Assembly (NCBI RefSeq): GCF_046630445.1
Contig: NC_092334.1
Span: 108,139,001 to 108,203,000 of the forward strand
Length of the DNA stretch: 64,000 nt
From: Rutidosis leptorrhynchoides
Lineage: Eukaryota; Streptophyta; Magnoliopsida; Asterales; Asteraceae
Direction of reading: 5' to 3'
The notes beneath the pieces were generated by a model. The model saw only the letters and a list, made by a program, of their open reading frames with translations, was not told the origin of the DNA and made no database searches. The position numbers and the translations under genes were made by a program. Positions 14,775 through 27,899 of this stretch are shown here, in pieces. Within the stretch, counting starts at the first letter, position 1. The number at the start of each line of letters is the position of its first letter.

Positions 14775-15438
14775 ACACCCGCTTGGTATTTTATGGTATG
14801 AATGAGTTATTATCGGTACCAGACAAAGTGGTGGCTTCTCAATTTGGCTTTCTAGGGAATATTTCTTTTCCCGAGTACTTTCAAACTTGTAACCCGAGGC
14901 CCTTTTTCGGGTAGATGTTCAGATGACTATGCTGAACTTGATGTATTCTCGTTTTCATTTGAAAGAGAATAGAGCTCGTCTGGATGGTGCGGGCTCTTCT
15001 ACACCGGGTGCGCTGAATGTCGATGTTGCGCAGGACCGTATTCTTTACTTGAAGGAGCAGCTTGGGGACGCGGAAAAAGCGCGTGATGAGGTTTTTACTG
15101 TCGTTTCATCAGTTGCTTCTGAGAAGGCATCGTTGGCCGCCAAGGTTGAAGAGTTGACTGAAAAAGTGAGATCTTTGGAATCTGAAAAACAGGCACTGGC
15201 TAAAGAGCATGAGGATCAGGCCGGCAAGTTAGCTGTTTGTGAAAATGAATGTGATGCAGTTCTGCATCAATTCCGGACCCTTAAGGAGGGGCTTCCTTCA
15301 TTGGTTGCTCGCGAATGTGATTCTGAGTATGTGAGCGACTTGTTCGCGGAGTCTTTGCTTTCTTTTAAAGCGGGGGAAAGGCTTACGTTTTGGGAGAAGG
15401 TTAGGCCTCATGTTCAGCCTACTACTGCCTTGGACGCT

Positions 15439-17405
<1,967 letters not shown>

Positions 17406-17557
17406 ACGCTATTGTGAAGGAGTTTGTGGATCCGCAGGTGGTTGAAAAAAGGGAACAGATTACGTCAACACTGGCAAACATTATGGTTCCTAATTTGGTT
17501 GCCCTGTCGAAGGACCCTACTGCTGACGCTCAATGCTTGTTATCGAAGAAATTATAG

Positions 17558-18954
17558 CTTGTATTTTTTCTGTAACAAGTGTCAATTTTTGAACATGTAC
17601 CTCCTGTTGATAATGAAATATCAGTCTTTCATGCTTTACTCTGTTGTTAACAGCCTTTATACTTGTTGTCGTGAAACACCCTATTTCATATATTGTAATG
17701 TAACGTGCCTAAGCTAAAAAGCATTTATATATGGATCTTTACTTAGACAAATTCTCATGTCGCACCCATTCGGGGTGCGCTTGTGCTTAATCTAGCGCAC
17801 GTATGTTGTGCGTGTTCATTAGTTGCACGTATCATTATTGCTGTCTTTAACTTGTTCGTTTTTGTTCTCGTGGCGGTTACAAAGTATCCACACACAAGTT
17901 TTAACCGTTGCCCTTGAGAGAAGATGTCTTAAGTTGGGCGCTATTCTATCTTGTGACTTGCGGAGGTGTTTTGCTAGCGTGAACGGTCATGAGTGATTTG
18001 TCTGTAAGTTACAATTTCGTTATACATCATGTGGGTTAACCAGTCATATGAGTTTTTCTTATAGCTATTTTATGATCAAGCGCGTAGGATCGTTTGTTAA
18101 CATGTTAACTATGGTTGGCTAAAATATCTGTTGATTTTAATCGTAATTATACTTAAGGCATGCCAACACTTAACTTATCATATATATAGTTGTGCACACA
18201 ATATATACTTAAGTTATGCGTCTGTGTGTGCGCATAGGGATTGAGGTCAGGCGCGACCAACGCCGTTGTTTATAGTCATGACTTGGAGATCTCGAATTCT
18301 GTGTGGGCGGGTTAGGTTAACCCAATGACTCTTAACCATCCGATTATAATAAACTAGCTTGTCGCCAAACAAGCTTCGGTCGCACAGGTGCCAGAGAAAG
18401 CAACCCTTCAAAGGCAGGAGTGCACGAGGCATTTGACCATGCGCACCGATATCAAGCTATAGAACTACTTTACATATAATGGCACAAAGATTTTGGCAGA
18501 CAATAACTTGAAAAATATAAATTGTCATTAATAGATAAATCTGGACTCAAAGTGCTTACAGATGTTGTTTCAAACAATCTACAATTCTTAACCATGCGCC
18601 TAACAGAGCGAGCTTGGTTCAAAACATTCAAACATTTAATAATAATAAGAGTAACCACATGTTCTTTCCCTCAGCTTCTCGTCCTTGTGTTCTTCAAACT
18701 CAAAGCCTATGCCAACGATCTCGTCTCCCTTGTCAATTGCAGCTCTTGAAGAGCTTCCCCCATCTTCTTTTCCCTTCGCTGCAGTTTGAATACTTTGGAC
18801 CTGTTAACACCAGTCAAATTGGTTTACAAAATCAACGAATGCGCGAGCTTATGCGTTAAGTGCATTTTTATATGCGTCTTATGTTTCAGATTATGTAAGA
18901 CTGTGTTCATTTTATTGGGGTAAGCGCGTGAACTGGTTGTGTGTATATAGCATA
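17558..18954. other. Element C spacer between the antisense ORF and the protease remnant
   Basis: About 1.4 kb with no convincing ORF. It is richer in CpG and TGCG motifs (17760-17900, 18180-18440) than the AT-rich surroundings. In an intact relative this is where RT, RNase H and integrase would be expected. Confidence 0.5.
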
Positions 18955-20640
18955 TTAATCAACCAAGTATTTAAGCAGCGATTTTATTTTCAAGCGGTGT
19001 GTGCAACCTGTGAATTTTATTTTCAGAATAGTTAAAGTTACATACATGTATATATATACCTGTTGAAGCCGATAGTCCTCCTCCGTTACTTTTGATTTTA
19101 GAGTAACTCGTCCCTCTGGGGTGGGTAGCACAATGATGCCGTGAGCCACAAATGGCGTGATGTTGAAATGTGATATCGCTGGCTGCCCAAGGATAGCATC
19201 ATACTCCGACTTAGCGCGGATCACGCTAAAGTCGACCACTAATGTGTGCTCCCATTATCGGTCATGGTCATCACGCAGAGTCAGTGCCGCCGTGAGTATT
19301 CCCATTGACCACGAGGGTTCTCCGCTCACTCCCCTGAATTGTTGCCTTGTTTCCCTTATATTGCACTTCATCTTGTACGATAGGTCGCTAAAGCAGTGAA
19401 AGAACATAACATTGACACAGCTTACTGTGTCGATGAGAATCTTGTTGATGTACTGGCCACATTCTGGTAAGTAACCTTCAATTACTAGCGGAGCGCATCT
19501 TCTGGTGTCTCTAGGCTCGCGCGAGAGCATTGGTCTGACAGATTCCCACGGCAATAGCGGCTCTTGCGCTATGTCCCTCCACTTTTCCCATGAGAAGACG
19601 TAAATTACCTTGTCTTTTTCAGCGCCATCGTCTTCTTTTTTGTAGGCGCCCGACCCATCTTTCTGTGGTTTCAAATGCTTCAACTCCCCACGTTCGAGGC
19701 AACCAATCACCTTGTCTACTAACGCTTTGCAACGATTCGTCTCATGCCCGAAATCATCATAGAAGTCGCAGAACTTGGATTTGTCCCATCGCGCATACTC
19801 GAACATGCGGGTCGGTCTCTCAAACGTTTTGGAGATAGGTTCCGTCACGTATATCTCCTTCAAACTCTTTGTGAGTCTTCTGATCAGTGTTTGTTTATTT
19901 TCCCGTGTTTCATTGTCCCTATTCTTGTGGTTATGCTGGTTGTTGTTTCCTTGATACCCCCGCCGGTGTCTCCTGTCGTTGTTACCGTTGTTACCGTGAT
20001 GGCGATACGGGCTGGAGTCATGCTGGCTTCTGCCGAAGCTACCAGATTGGCGACCACCTCAAGGCTAGTAGTATCCGTCTCGTCGCCCGTGACCCGAGCC
20101 ACGGTAGCCAGAGCACTTGGTCGTGTCTTCCTCCGCACGCATGTACTCGTGCGCTTCTCGAGTTGCTTCCGCAAGCGTTTCGGGGAGATGCTTCCTAAGC
20201 CTTGGCCAAAAAATGAAAAAGTGGCGATAATGAAAGATCAAATGTATAATTCCTGAAACATATTGAAACTCCAAAAAAAATGAAAAAAATGAAAAAGTGG
20301 CGATAATGAAAGATCAAATGTATAAATCCTGAAACAACGTCAAGTGGCGATCATGACAGATCCCATGTATGAATCCTGACACCTTTTGAGACTCCGCCAA
20401 GTCTGGGATTCTGGCGACTTCTTGACAGTAACTGTCTATGAATTGTCCCAATGTCTCGCTGCGCTCGTTTTTAATGTCGTGACATTCCACGTGAGTCCTC
20501 CGAGCTGCACGCATATTGTGGAAGTTGAGCAGGAAGCGCGTTTGGAGATCATCATAGCAGCTGATAGTTGGCGCATGAAGGTTGTTGAACCATTGTCGGG
20601 CTACACCTTCGAGTAGCGGAGGGAACTCTATGCACTTAGT
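18955..20640 (-). pseudogene. Gag-protease remnant of element C (Tat-like)
   Basis: Broken over several frames. From about 20640 down there is a retrotransposon gag (capsid) block (EGVARQWFNNLHAPTISCYD, later GQFIDSYCQEVARIPDL). At 19863-19255 there is a degenerate knuckle, C-x2-Y-x5-H-x4-C, and then the protease active site LIDTVSCVNVMFF, where the expected Gly or Ser after Asp-Thr is Val. An in-frame TAA follows, and the frame resumes with the protease C-terminal block (EYDAILGQPAISHFN). The damaged active site, frameshifts and stops make it non-functional. The sequence style is closest to Tat-lineage elements. Confidence 0.75.
20208..20395. repeat. Three-fold degenerate tandem repeat in the gag remnant
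   Basis: AGTGGCGATAATGAAAGATC occurs twice (about 20219 and 20298) and a diverged third copy (AGTGGCGATCATGACAGATC) at about 20343. Each is followed by an ATGTATAA/GAATCCTGA-type block. The array breaks the gag frame. Confidence 0.75.
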
Positions 20641-20745
20641 TTCATCGGTCCAGCGCTGGTTTCGAGCTATCCCTTCCTATTTTTGCAAAAAAATCATCCG
20701 GGTCTGAGAATCCATCGTAGTTTCCCAAAGTGAGCGGTATCACCG

Positions 20746-21127
20746 GTAAGACTGAAATGAGTGAGATCCGTTTTGATGTGGCTTGGGTCCTTTATTTACA
20801 GGGTAAGTCTTTTTTGTTTTCTATTGCCTCGTAATAAGATTGGGGGATCGTGGCCTGCCAACAGTACTTCTTTGTGAGAGCTGGTCCGACAAAAGTAAAA
20901 AGTATTTTGTCGGACATGATTCATTTTGCTCTTATACTAAAAATAGTATATGTGTAAGACTGAAATGAGTGAGATCCGTTTTGATGTGGCTTGGGTCCTT
21001 TATTTATAGAGTAAGTCTTTTTTGTCTTCTATTGCCACATAATAAGGTTGTGGGATCGTGGCCTGCCAACAATACTTCTTTGTGAGAGCTGGTCCGACAA
21101 AAGTAAAAAGTATTTTGTCGGACCTGA
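20746..21127. repeat. Pair of about 175-bp direct repeats
   Basis: GTAAGACTGAAATGAGTGAG starts at about 20746 and 20953. The similarity runs about 175 bp to a TTTTGTCGGACMTGATTC end, with a period of 207 bp. Within each unit, GTCCGACAAAA and TTTTGTCGGAC form an 11-bp hairpin. Confidence 0.85.
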
Positions 21128-22411
21128 TTCCTGTCTGTCATGTGCACTCTGCCAGCTACAACGTTGCCTGACATGCACACGTCCTCTCAGCGCAAGTACA
21201 GGAGCTGTGCCAGGCCCTTGACCTCGCTCTAGGTCCCTTTGGCGCGCTATGTGCGTGTGATCAAGCATGACGATGCTGTCTGATGCGCAACATGAGTTGA
21301 TCGGATATGTGTAATTAATCGTATATTTTCTTATACTCGTATCTTAGAAGACCTTGTAAGATTGCAATTTTCGAAAAGTTATTAGAATATAGATTTTCTA
21401 TTTTTATCTTTGTTTTCTTGGGTGTTATAAATTATCACTGAATTTAAGAGAAAATATTTTGGTTGTTTATGACAAAAATTAGTTTTGATCGAATCATCTA
21501 GTGACGTATAAATATATAATTGATTGATTAATAAAGTTGAAGAAAATTACGTTAGATGAACAAAAAGTCCCGCTTTTGTCATGTATTACGTTGTTCTTCT
21601 AGAAAAGCTTTGATGTAAAATTTCTTCGAGTGGGCAACCTTTCTTTGTCATGTACCGTTAACAACACTACATAAAGATGGATACGATAGGATACTTTATA
21701 TAAAAAAGAAGTTAATTAGTATTTGTTAATATTCAATATTAAAAAGATACACACTTTATTTGTTTTCAGATATGTTTTAAACTTTTAAAGTATTGGTGAT
21801 GATATATCCCCCCAGTTGCTGATAAAACCGATTCAAATTGTGTATTAATAAGAATTATCTATATATTCAAAGAGAAATCTTACAAAAACTACTGTTCAAA
21901 TGGTCCTCATTTGTTTATATTATATTTATATTGCACACGTCTTTATGCAAAAAAAAATTATGAATATTATAAAATATGATTGATATATTCGCAATTAATT
22001 ATATGTATATAAACATGTAAATATTTCTTTTGTTATATTATATAATAAAAAATAAAATAAAAAGTTTTATAATAAAAGGAATGACATAAATAATAAATAA
22101 ATATATAATAAATTATTTTTTAATTAAATTAAATTAAATTAAACTTTAAATCAGGATGGTAATAAAGTCAGACATTGGAGTTAGGATTGTGGGCCCATAA
22201 AGAGTATGATTGGTTAATCATTCACAATCACATTACTTGCTAACCATTACATGCCATATATTGCACTAAGACTAGTTGATTAGTTAATTATCCAGAAGTT
22301 GAAGCAAATTAAAGGTTACTTAATTTAATTATGCCCGTGATTTAAAAGCTACTAACTAATAACATTAGTAAATAAAAAACACATAAATATAATTTGATTT
22401 ATATATATATA
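21128..22411. other. No gene recognised
   Basis: 21128-21300 is relatively GC-rich and may be the outer part of element C. The rest is AT-rich with no ORF or terminal repeat that I can support. Confidence 0.5.
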
Positions 22412-23547
22412 TCTATACATACATTATATAAAGCGCGTGATGATAATCCTACGTGTCAATTCCTGCTCAATTCTTATCACGTGTCAAATACTCATTTATT
22501 CATGTCACGTGTCACTCTATCAATTATTTCCATACAGTAATCGAATTATTAAATTTCATAATTTAATTTAATATAAAGATTTCATTACCTAAAATATTAC
22601 GGAGTATACTATATTACTCCCTCCGTTCCAAATATATTGTCCATTATTCCATTTTGAGATGTCCCAAATTAATTGTTCAGATTCTTTTTCAACCAATTAA
22701 AAGAGGTTATTCTGGAGAGAAGATATATTATTGGTAGAGAATGAAGTTAGTAGAATTTTCTAAAACTGCGTGTTTTTTGTCTGGGAACAATAGATTTGAG
22801 ACAAAGGAAGTACCATATAATATAATATTATATTATAATTATATATTATATTATTCTTATAAAATTATTTTAGATAATAATAAATAATATTGTTTGAAAC
22901 GATACACTAATTTAATATAAATATTTATTTATATAAATGATCATATATTGAAAACTATATACAATATTTTTTATTGTAATAAAAATTATAAAATATATCT
23001 TTCTTTATTAATATTATAATATTATTTATGAATAATATTTTATATAATATAAAATTAATTTGCAGTTTGTGTATAAATTTAACAAAGTACGATAATACAA
23101 TATTTGTAGAATATTATATAAATGCATGGTATCATGTTGTCAATTGAAGTTAAAATGATTATTTGATAATACTTATATATATTTAGATGTATGTCTGCTT
23201 TGCTTCGTTAGAAATTGTAATATAATGGAATTAGTTTGTACTAAAAACATACACAATTAGAGACGTACATAAAATATTATTCTTAATTATTGGTGTTAAA
23301 ACAACCCTTTAGGGCTCATGTTAGGTGTTTTATAGATTATTTGTCAATTGAGGTTAAAATGATTCCAACAGACGGACTCATAATCTTTGCGTTAGTATTT
23401 AGTACTAATGATTTCGATATAAATGTTATCAGTGATAGAAGATTTTTTTTAATTGTAATTGTATTATACATATGATAAGTATCAATATTGACGTTATCGA
23501 CTGCTAATTTATACAAATGTCGTGCAACGCACGAGCTCATAAAACTA

Positions 23548-23548
<1 letters not shown>
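22412..23548 (+). mobile_element. Non-autonomous Helitron, 1137 bp
   Basis: The 5' end is TCTATACATACATTATATAA preceded by A. The 3' end is hairpin CGTGCaacGCACG (about 23520-23532), a short linker and CTAG followed by T. These are the expected Helitron termini (TC...CTRR, A^T insertion). No Rep/helicase is present. It carries a Stowaway-like MITE. Confidence 0.75.
22615..22812. mobile_element. Stowaway-like MITE, 198 bp
   Basis: The left end TACTCCCTCCGTTCCAAATA and the reverse complement of the right end, TACTTCCTTTGTCTCAAATC, are imperfect terminal inverted repeats with the TA target included. CTCCCTCCGT is the classic Stowaway start. Confidence 0.85.

Positions 23549-23550
<2 letters not shown>

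Positions 23551-23624
<74 letters not shown>
23551..23624. repeat. (AT)n microsatellite
   Basis: About 75 bp of AT directly after the Helitron 3' end. Confidence 0.95.
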
Positions 23625-23628
<4 letters not shown>

Positions 23629-23687
23629 AATAAAGAGAAGTCATTTCTCCACCCAGAGTGCTATACTCCAAGAATAGATAGATGTAT

Positions 23688-23763
<76 letters not shown>

Positions 23764-23826
23764 ATACATCTATCTATTCTATGAGTATAGCACTCTGGGT
23801 GGAGAAATGACTTCTCTTTATTCAAA
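23625..23826. repeat. Large palindrome with AT loop
   Basis: Arms 23625-23690 and 23761-23826 are reverse complements at about 64 of 66 positions (one two-base difference). The 70-bp centre is pure AT. The right arm reads on into a LINE/SINE-like 3' end (23761-23930). Confidence 0.93.
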
Positions 23827-23889
23827 GATAGAGGAAATATTGTTTACATCTCAGCTCCCCATACACCACACATGTGATATTGAGTTTTT

Positions 23890-23923
<34 letters not shown>

Positions 23924-23930
23924 AATACAT
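23761..23930 (+). mobile_element. TTG-tailed non-LTR (RTE/SINE-like) 3' end, copy 1
   Basis: GGGTGGAGAAATGACTTCTC, a GATAGAGGAAATATTGTTTA block and a CCCCATAC block end in about 35 bp of TTG. The order matches 24240-24432. TTG tails are typical of plant RTE-type LINEs and derived SINEs. No RT is present. Confidence 0.6.
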
Positions 23931-24239
23931 CTATCTATATCTATTACTATATATGGAGTATATGTTATTGTACTCAGTCGTGCGTCTATGTGCGTCTATG
24001 TACCCCAATTAATATACGGAGTATCTTACATTTGCCGCCTATTATTTTATAAATTAAAGTGTGATTTAGTACATGTGATGCTTACATATATAAGTATATA
24101 ACTAATAATCGAGTAGTACATTTTTATTAAAGTTTTATCACTGATCACCTTTCTAAGAGTGCGAATTAGGAATATCTAACATTTCTTTTGTACTTTAACA
24201 ACTTGCGACTTATAGAAAACAAAATAAAGTTCAAGTGAA

Positions 24240-24432
24240 GCAATCTCTCTACCCTGGAGTAGAGAGGGGGATGAATTTCCTTTACCGTGGGTGGAGAATT
24301 CTCTCGACTCGTGGTAACAGAAACGACTTCTCTTCTAGTTTAGGGTAGAGGAAGGATTGTCTACACCTTACCTCCCCCATACCTCGCAGGCGCGGGATTG
24401 GGTATTGTTGTTGTTGTTGTTGTTGTTGTAAA
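24240..24432 (+). mobile_element. TTG-tailed non-LTR (RTE/SINE-like) 3' end, copy 2
   Basis: Blocks GTGGGTGGAGAATTCTCTC, GACTTCTCTTCTAG, GGGTAGAGGAAGGATTGTC and CCTCCCCCATACC come in the same order as copy 1, ending in GGGATTGGGTA and about 27 bp of TTG. Confidence 0.65.
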
Positions 24433-24578
24433 ATAAAGTTCAAGTATATATGTACTCAATCACAGGTACTAACAAGCCTTCTTCTACATATAAGGCATTA
24501 ATTGTAGTAGTCGTAAAAAAAAGTAGTAGTAGCTAGTGAAACTAGCCCGAGTCTTGGTTTCGTTAATTCGATCTTTGG

Positions 24579-24683
<105 letters not shown>

Positions 24684-24853
24684 GATAAAACCGGACCTCA
24701 CTGGTTGATCCAACAATCAACATGAGAGGTAAATTACATAATCTGTGATTAAAATAACACGGATGACGAATCAACATATGACCTCAACATTTATGTTGGA
24801 CATCTCCACCACTAAGATCACTCAACCATCACATTATTTTTTCCCAAGGAAAA

Positions 24854-24957
24854 CCGTCACTTCATCGCCATACACTACTTCCTTTCCAGGACAAACTAAC
24901 GACATCCGTCACTTCATCGCCATACACTACTTCCTTTCCAGGACAAACTAACGACAT
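24854..24957. repeat. 52-bp tandem duplication
   Basis: Two adjacent, apparently identical 52-bp units begin CCGTCACTTCATCG at 24854 and 24906. Confidence 0.95.
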
Positions 24958-25755
24958 CAATCACAACTTTTTTCAAAAGATTGAGACCAATTTTTAAGTA
25001 TTAATTAATTGTATCAATTTAATTATAAGTCAAGAAACTAAAAGTACCACCATGAAATTAATATAATTCACGCACAAATATGTGTAAAGAGCACGAAGTG
25101 GAGTTCGAAGGAGGTGAGGGCGGATGAGGAAGCTCGAGGGCAACTGCACTGGCAATAGTGCCCTCGAACACAAAGTGAGGGCGGGCTCGCGCTCACTATC
25201 GTTTGGAGAGCTCTAAGCTATCATTGAAGGGGTCCATATACACATTAATAAGCGCGGTTAAACGTCTTTATCGATTTCAGGCCCCTGCCATGAATACGAA
25301 GTAAATGGAATTAAATAAGAAAAGGATAATTGATAGCTATTTAAGAAAGTTTAATGGCGTTTAATTTCATCCATCGGTTGTATATGAGATCAACAATGAA
25401 CCAGATCGCCAACCTTGACTTGAGGTCTACTAGTCATAGCTATATATAGCATAGGGACGAGTAACATTAATTATTCATTGCTGGATTGATCATCCTTTTC
25501 CCCTAGTTTACAAGACAACTGGAAATTGAATAATTGAAGCCCATTATTAGTAGTGTAGTAGTTACCAAAGAGTGAAGCCGGTAACATGTACTATCTGATT
25601 AAAAGTATAAATATGTAGTCTACAAAAATATTTTAGAGATTAGATAAGTGTCTCTGTGAGTGAAAATACTTGAAGATCTCAACTTAGGATTATAGAAAGA
25701 AAAATATATCCTTCTGTGACGACAAGAAAAAATGTACGCTTTGTGACCACAAAGG
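24958..25755. other. No gene recognised
   Basis: 25080-25215 is GC-rich with a short hairpin (GCACTggcaatAGTGC). Otherwise AT-rich with no supported feature. Confidence 0.5.
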
Positions 25756-26300
25756 TGTTAGGAATAAGTGTTGTGAGCCCTAACAAGACTTGATAACTTC
25801 AAGTTATCAAATTGACTTACAATAAACGAAAATATTTGATGCACACGAAGAATCTAGCAAGAAGAATAAAGATAAGAAAATTTAATGAGGTTATATATAA
25901 TCAAGGAATGATTACTTTAATTCTCGGCCACCAACGAGAGTTCTCTTATTGTTAAAATTCGTGGTTATAGTTACAGGTTACAATAGGATGTTTAAATAGG
26001 CAAAATTCAACAAAGAAACAACTTTGGGAACAAGAAAACGTGTTTATGGAAACTTCCTCCCGTCAGACTCAGACTCGCGATCGCGAGTCTCCTTCTTCAC
26101 AAATTCTCGCGTTCGCGAGAACCATGTCGAGGCCAATCTCCAGTCGCGAGATGCAAATTCCCACACGCGAGCTTGTTGACCCACACTTCGCGATCACGAC
26201 TTCCAGAGAGGAAGTGCTCTCGCGATCACGAGATATACAGCAACAGCAGCTCCTCGTTTCGTTGGTGATTCCTTTTTTAACTCGATTCGCATTCCTAACA
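25756..26300 (-). repeat. Copia-type LTR, 545 bp (3' LTR on the minus strand)
   Basis: Ends are TGTTAGGAAT at 25756 and ATTCCTAACA at 26300, a 10-bp inverted terminus. On the minus strand the preceding bases read GTGGGAGAT, a typical copia polypurine tract, so the interior lies to the right. No second LTR copy is found in the window. Confidence 0.75.
26068..26240. repeat. Cluster of CGCGATCGCGAG-like palindromes
   Basis: Six exact or decayed copies: CTCGCGATCGCGAG (about 26074), CTCGCGTTCGCGAG, TCGCGAG, ACGCGAG, TTCGCGATCACGA and CTCGCGATCACGAG (about 26219), 20-45 bp apart inside the LTR. Confidence 0.8.
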
Positions 26301-26634
26301 ATCTCCCACTCGAAGAGACATTAAACAACACCCATATTTAACCTGATTACATCACCATCATCATCATCCCACAACAACAACCCAATCCGCTAATTATACC
26401 TCCTTTTGATACCGTCGGATTTGCACCCGAAGGACGCCTCACTTCATTCGATTACCTTCGAACAAGTGAAGTCTTTCGACATCAAAAGAATACCGATGAG
26501 TTATAATTCGATCTTTTTGTTACTAGCTTGGGAAACAAGAACCATTCTTTGGTTATGACAAATACCTCCTTAGTTTTGGAGATAACGGGTCGTTTGAGTC
26601 CGACCCGACCCAATAACCCTATCACCCAAGCGAT

Positions 26635-27120
26635 TCACCAGTACAAAACTCCATCCACCCGATTTATCTTTCCAACAAAGAACAAACCTGCTTGTAGAAC
26701 AAACATGTGGATAACACCATCAAGGCAGCCGTGTGAGAACGCAATCACACCCTTGATCTTCCATGTAACCGCCTTAGCTTTCACCATTAGAACACCGACT
26801 ACATACGTGCGCACGTCTTTTGACAAACCTGATTTTTCATCCTGAGCCAACTCCCACTGTACGGATGTATCTCTAATAGTGACTCTCAAGAAAATCTCTT
26901 GTTCATCTTCCTCGGCCGATCGCAACAAAGCTGCCATTGGAGAAGATTTACCCGAAGTGGCGTAAGCCCTAATGTAGCCAATTCGACCGGAATTTCCACT
27001 ATCTTCAACTTCCTTTGAGCTCCCACTCAAGCAAGACCTCTCAAAAATACCGAAAAGCATTAACACGCTAGGACTTTTAACACCCACAAAATCACCTAGC
27101 AACTCCTCAACCATATACAC
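26635..27120 (-). CDS. Unidentified ORF inside the copia-type element
   Basis: An intact 161-codon frame on the minus strand starts at an ATG (27120). I recognise no domain: no zinc knuckle, protease, RT or RNase H motif. It is acidic in the middle (SAEEDEQEIFLRV), then has a hydrophobic C-terminus (IHMFVLQAGLFFVG). It lies about 330 bp inside the polypurine tract of the LTR at 25756-26300, where the end of pol would be expected. It could be a captured host fragment, an extra element ORF or a chance frame. Its moderate GC and clean frame argue mildly against chance. Confidence 0.35.
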   Translation of the reverse strand: MYMVEELLGDFVGVKSPSVLMLFGIFERSCLSGSSKEVEDSGNSGRIGYIRAYATSGKSSPMAALLRSAEEDEQEIFLRVTIRDTSVQWELAQDEKSGLSKDVRTYVVGVLMVKAKAVTWKIKGVIAFSHGCLDGVIHMFVLQAGLFFVGKINRVDGVLYW

Positions 27121-27479
27121 GGTTCCCCTCTTCTACCAGCGAGCAACCACAAGACCTCTTTTAACACTGATATCGGCTAAAAGGTCACGTTTTTACCCCC
27201 GATATTAAGTCCTAAATCAATAAAGTTCCAAACTTTATCGCCAAAATAATCACTTTGTCAGTTAATTTGGTAGATTTAGTAATTACAAAGGCGATGCAAA
27301 AAGAATCAAGTAAAACGGAGCTAAAAACGAAGATTCTAGAGCGAAAACAGTGAAAGACAAGTTACGACCCCGAAAACCAAGTTACGATCCTGGGAACGAG
27401 CAAAACGATCCAAGCAAACAGCAAACCAGAGGCCAAAAAACGGTCTGCCATACAGCATGCCAACATCACAAACGACCTG

Positions 27480-27592
27480 CCAGCAAACGGCCTGGCCAAA
27501 CGGCATGCCAGCCGTATCCCAGCAAAAATTCTGCCTGCCGTCCTGCCTCCCGTCCTACCTGCCGTCCTACCTGTCGTCTTACTTGCCAGGGA
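27480..27592. repeat. CCTGCCGTCCTA minisatellite
   Basis: About six degenerate 12-bp units (CCTGCCGTCCTG, CCTCCCGTCCTA, CCTGCCGTCCTA, CCTGTCGTCTTA) lie at 27530-27590. A looser AAACGGCCTGCCA-type repeat precedes them. Confidence 0.75.
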
Positions 27593-27627
27593 TTTTAGCC
27601 CATTTATTTACAACTTTGCCATAAAGC

Positions 27628-27642
27628 TTTTCTATAAATAGG
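27628..27642 (+). promoter_or_regulatory. TATA box, probably of an LTR or its leader
   Basis: TTTCTATAAATAGGTGG is a strong plant TATA box followed by a CT/AG-rich leader. The stretch ATTGTCGCTCTCTAGTGATC occurs twice (about 27701 and 27802). It is probably the R/U5 side of an unassigned LTR, since no host gene follows. Confidence 0.55.
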
Positions 27643-27899
27643 TGGCACATCCCACCATTTCAACAAATACCTTCTTCACTTCTCTCTCTAAAATATCTCT
27701 CTATTGTCGCTCTCTAGTGATCAGTAGGAGATTAGTTTTCTCTCTACTTTCTCTCTCTAGATTCTAGAGAGAGAAAAGTACAGAGATTAGGAAAATAATT
27801 ATCCTTCTATTGTCGCTCTCTAGTGATCAATAAGATATTAGTATGTAGTTAGTAGTAGAAGCTATCAAGCATTGTAACGCTATGGATATCATGAAGAAA

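Noticed and set aside
26040-26324. 94-codon plus frame in the copia LTR
   Set aside because: It lies inside an LTR and its composition follows the CGCGATCGCGAG repeats.
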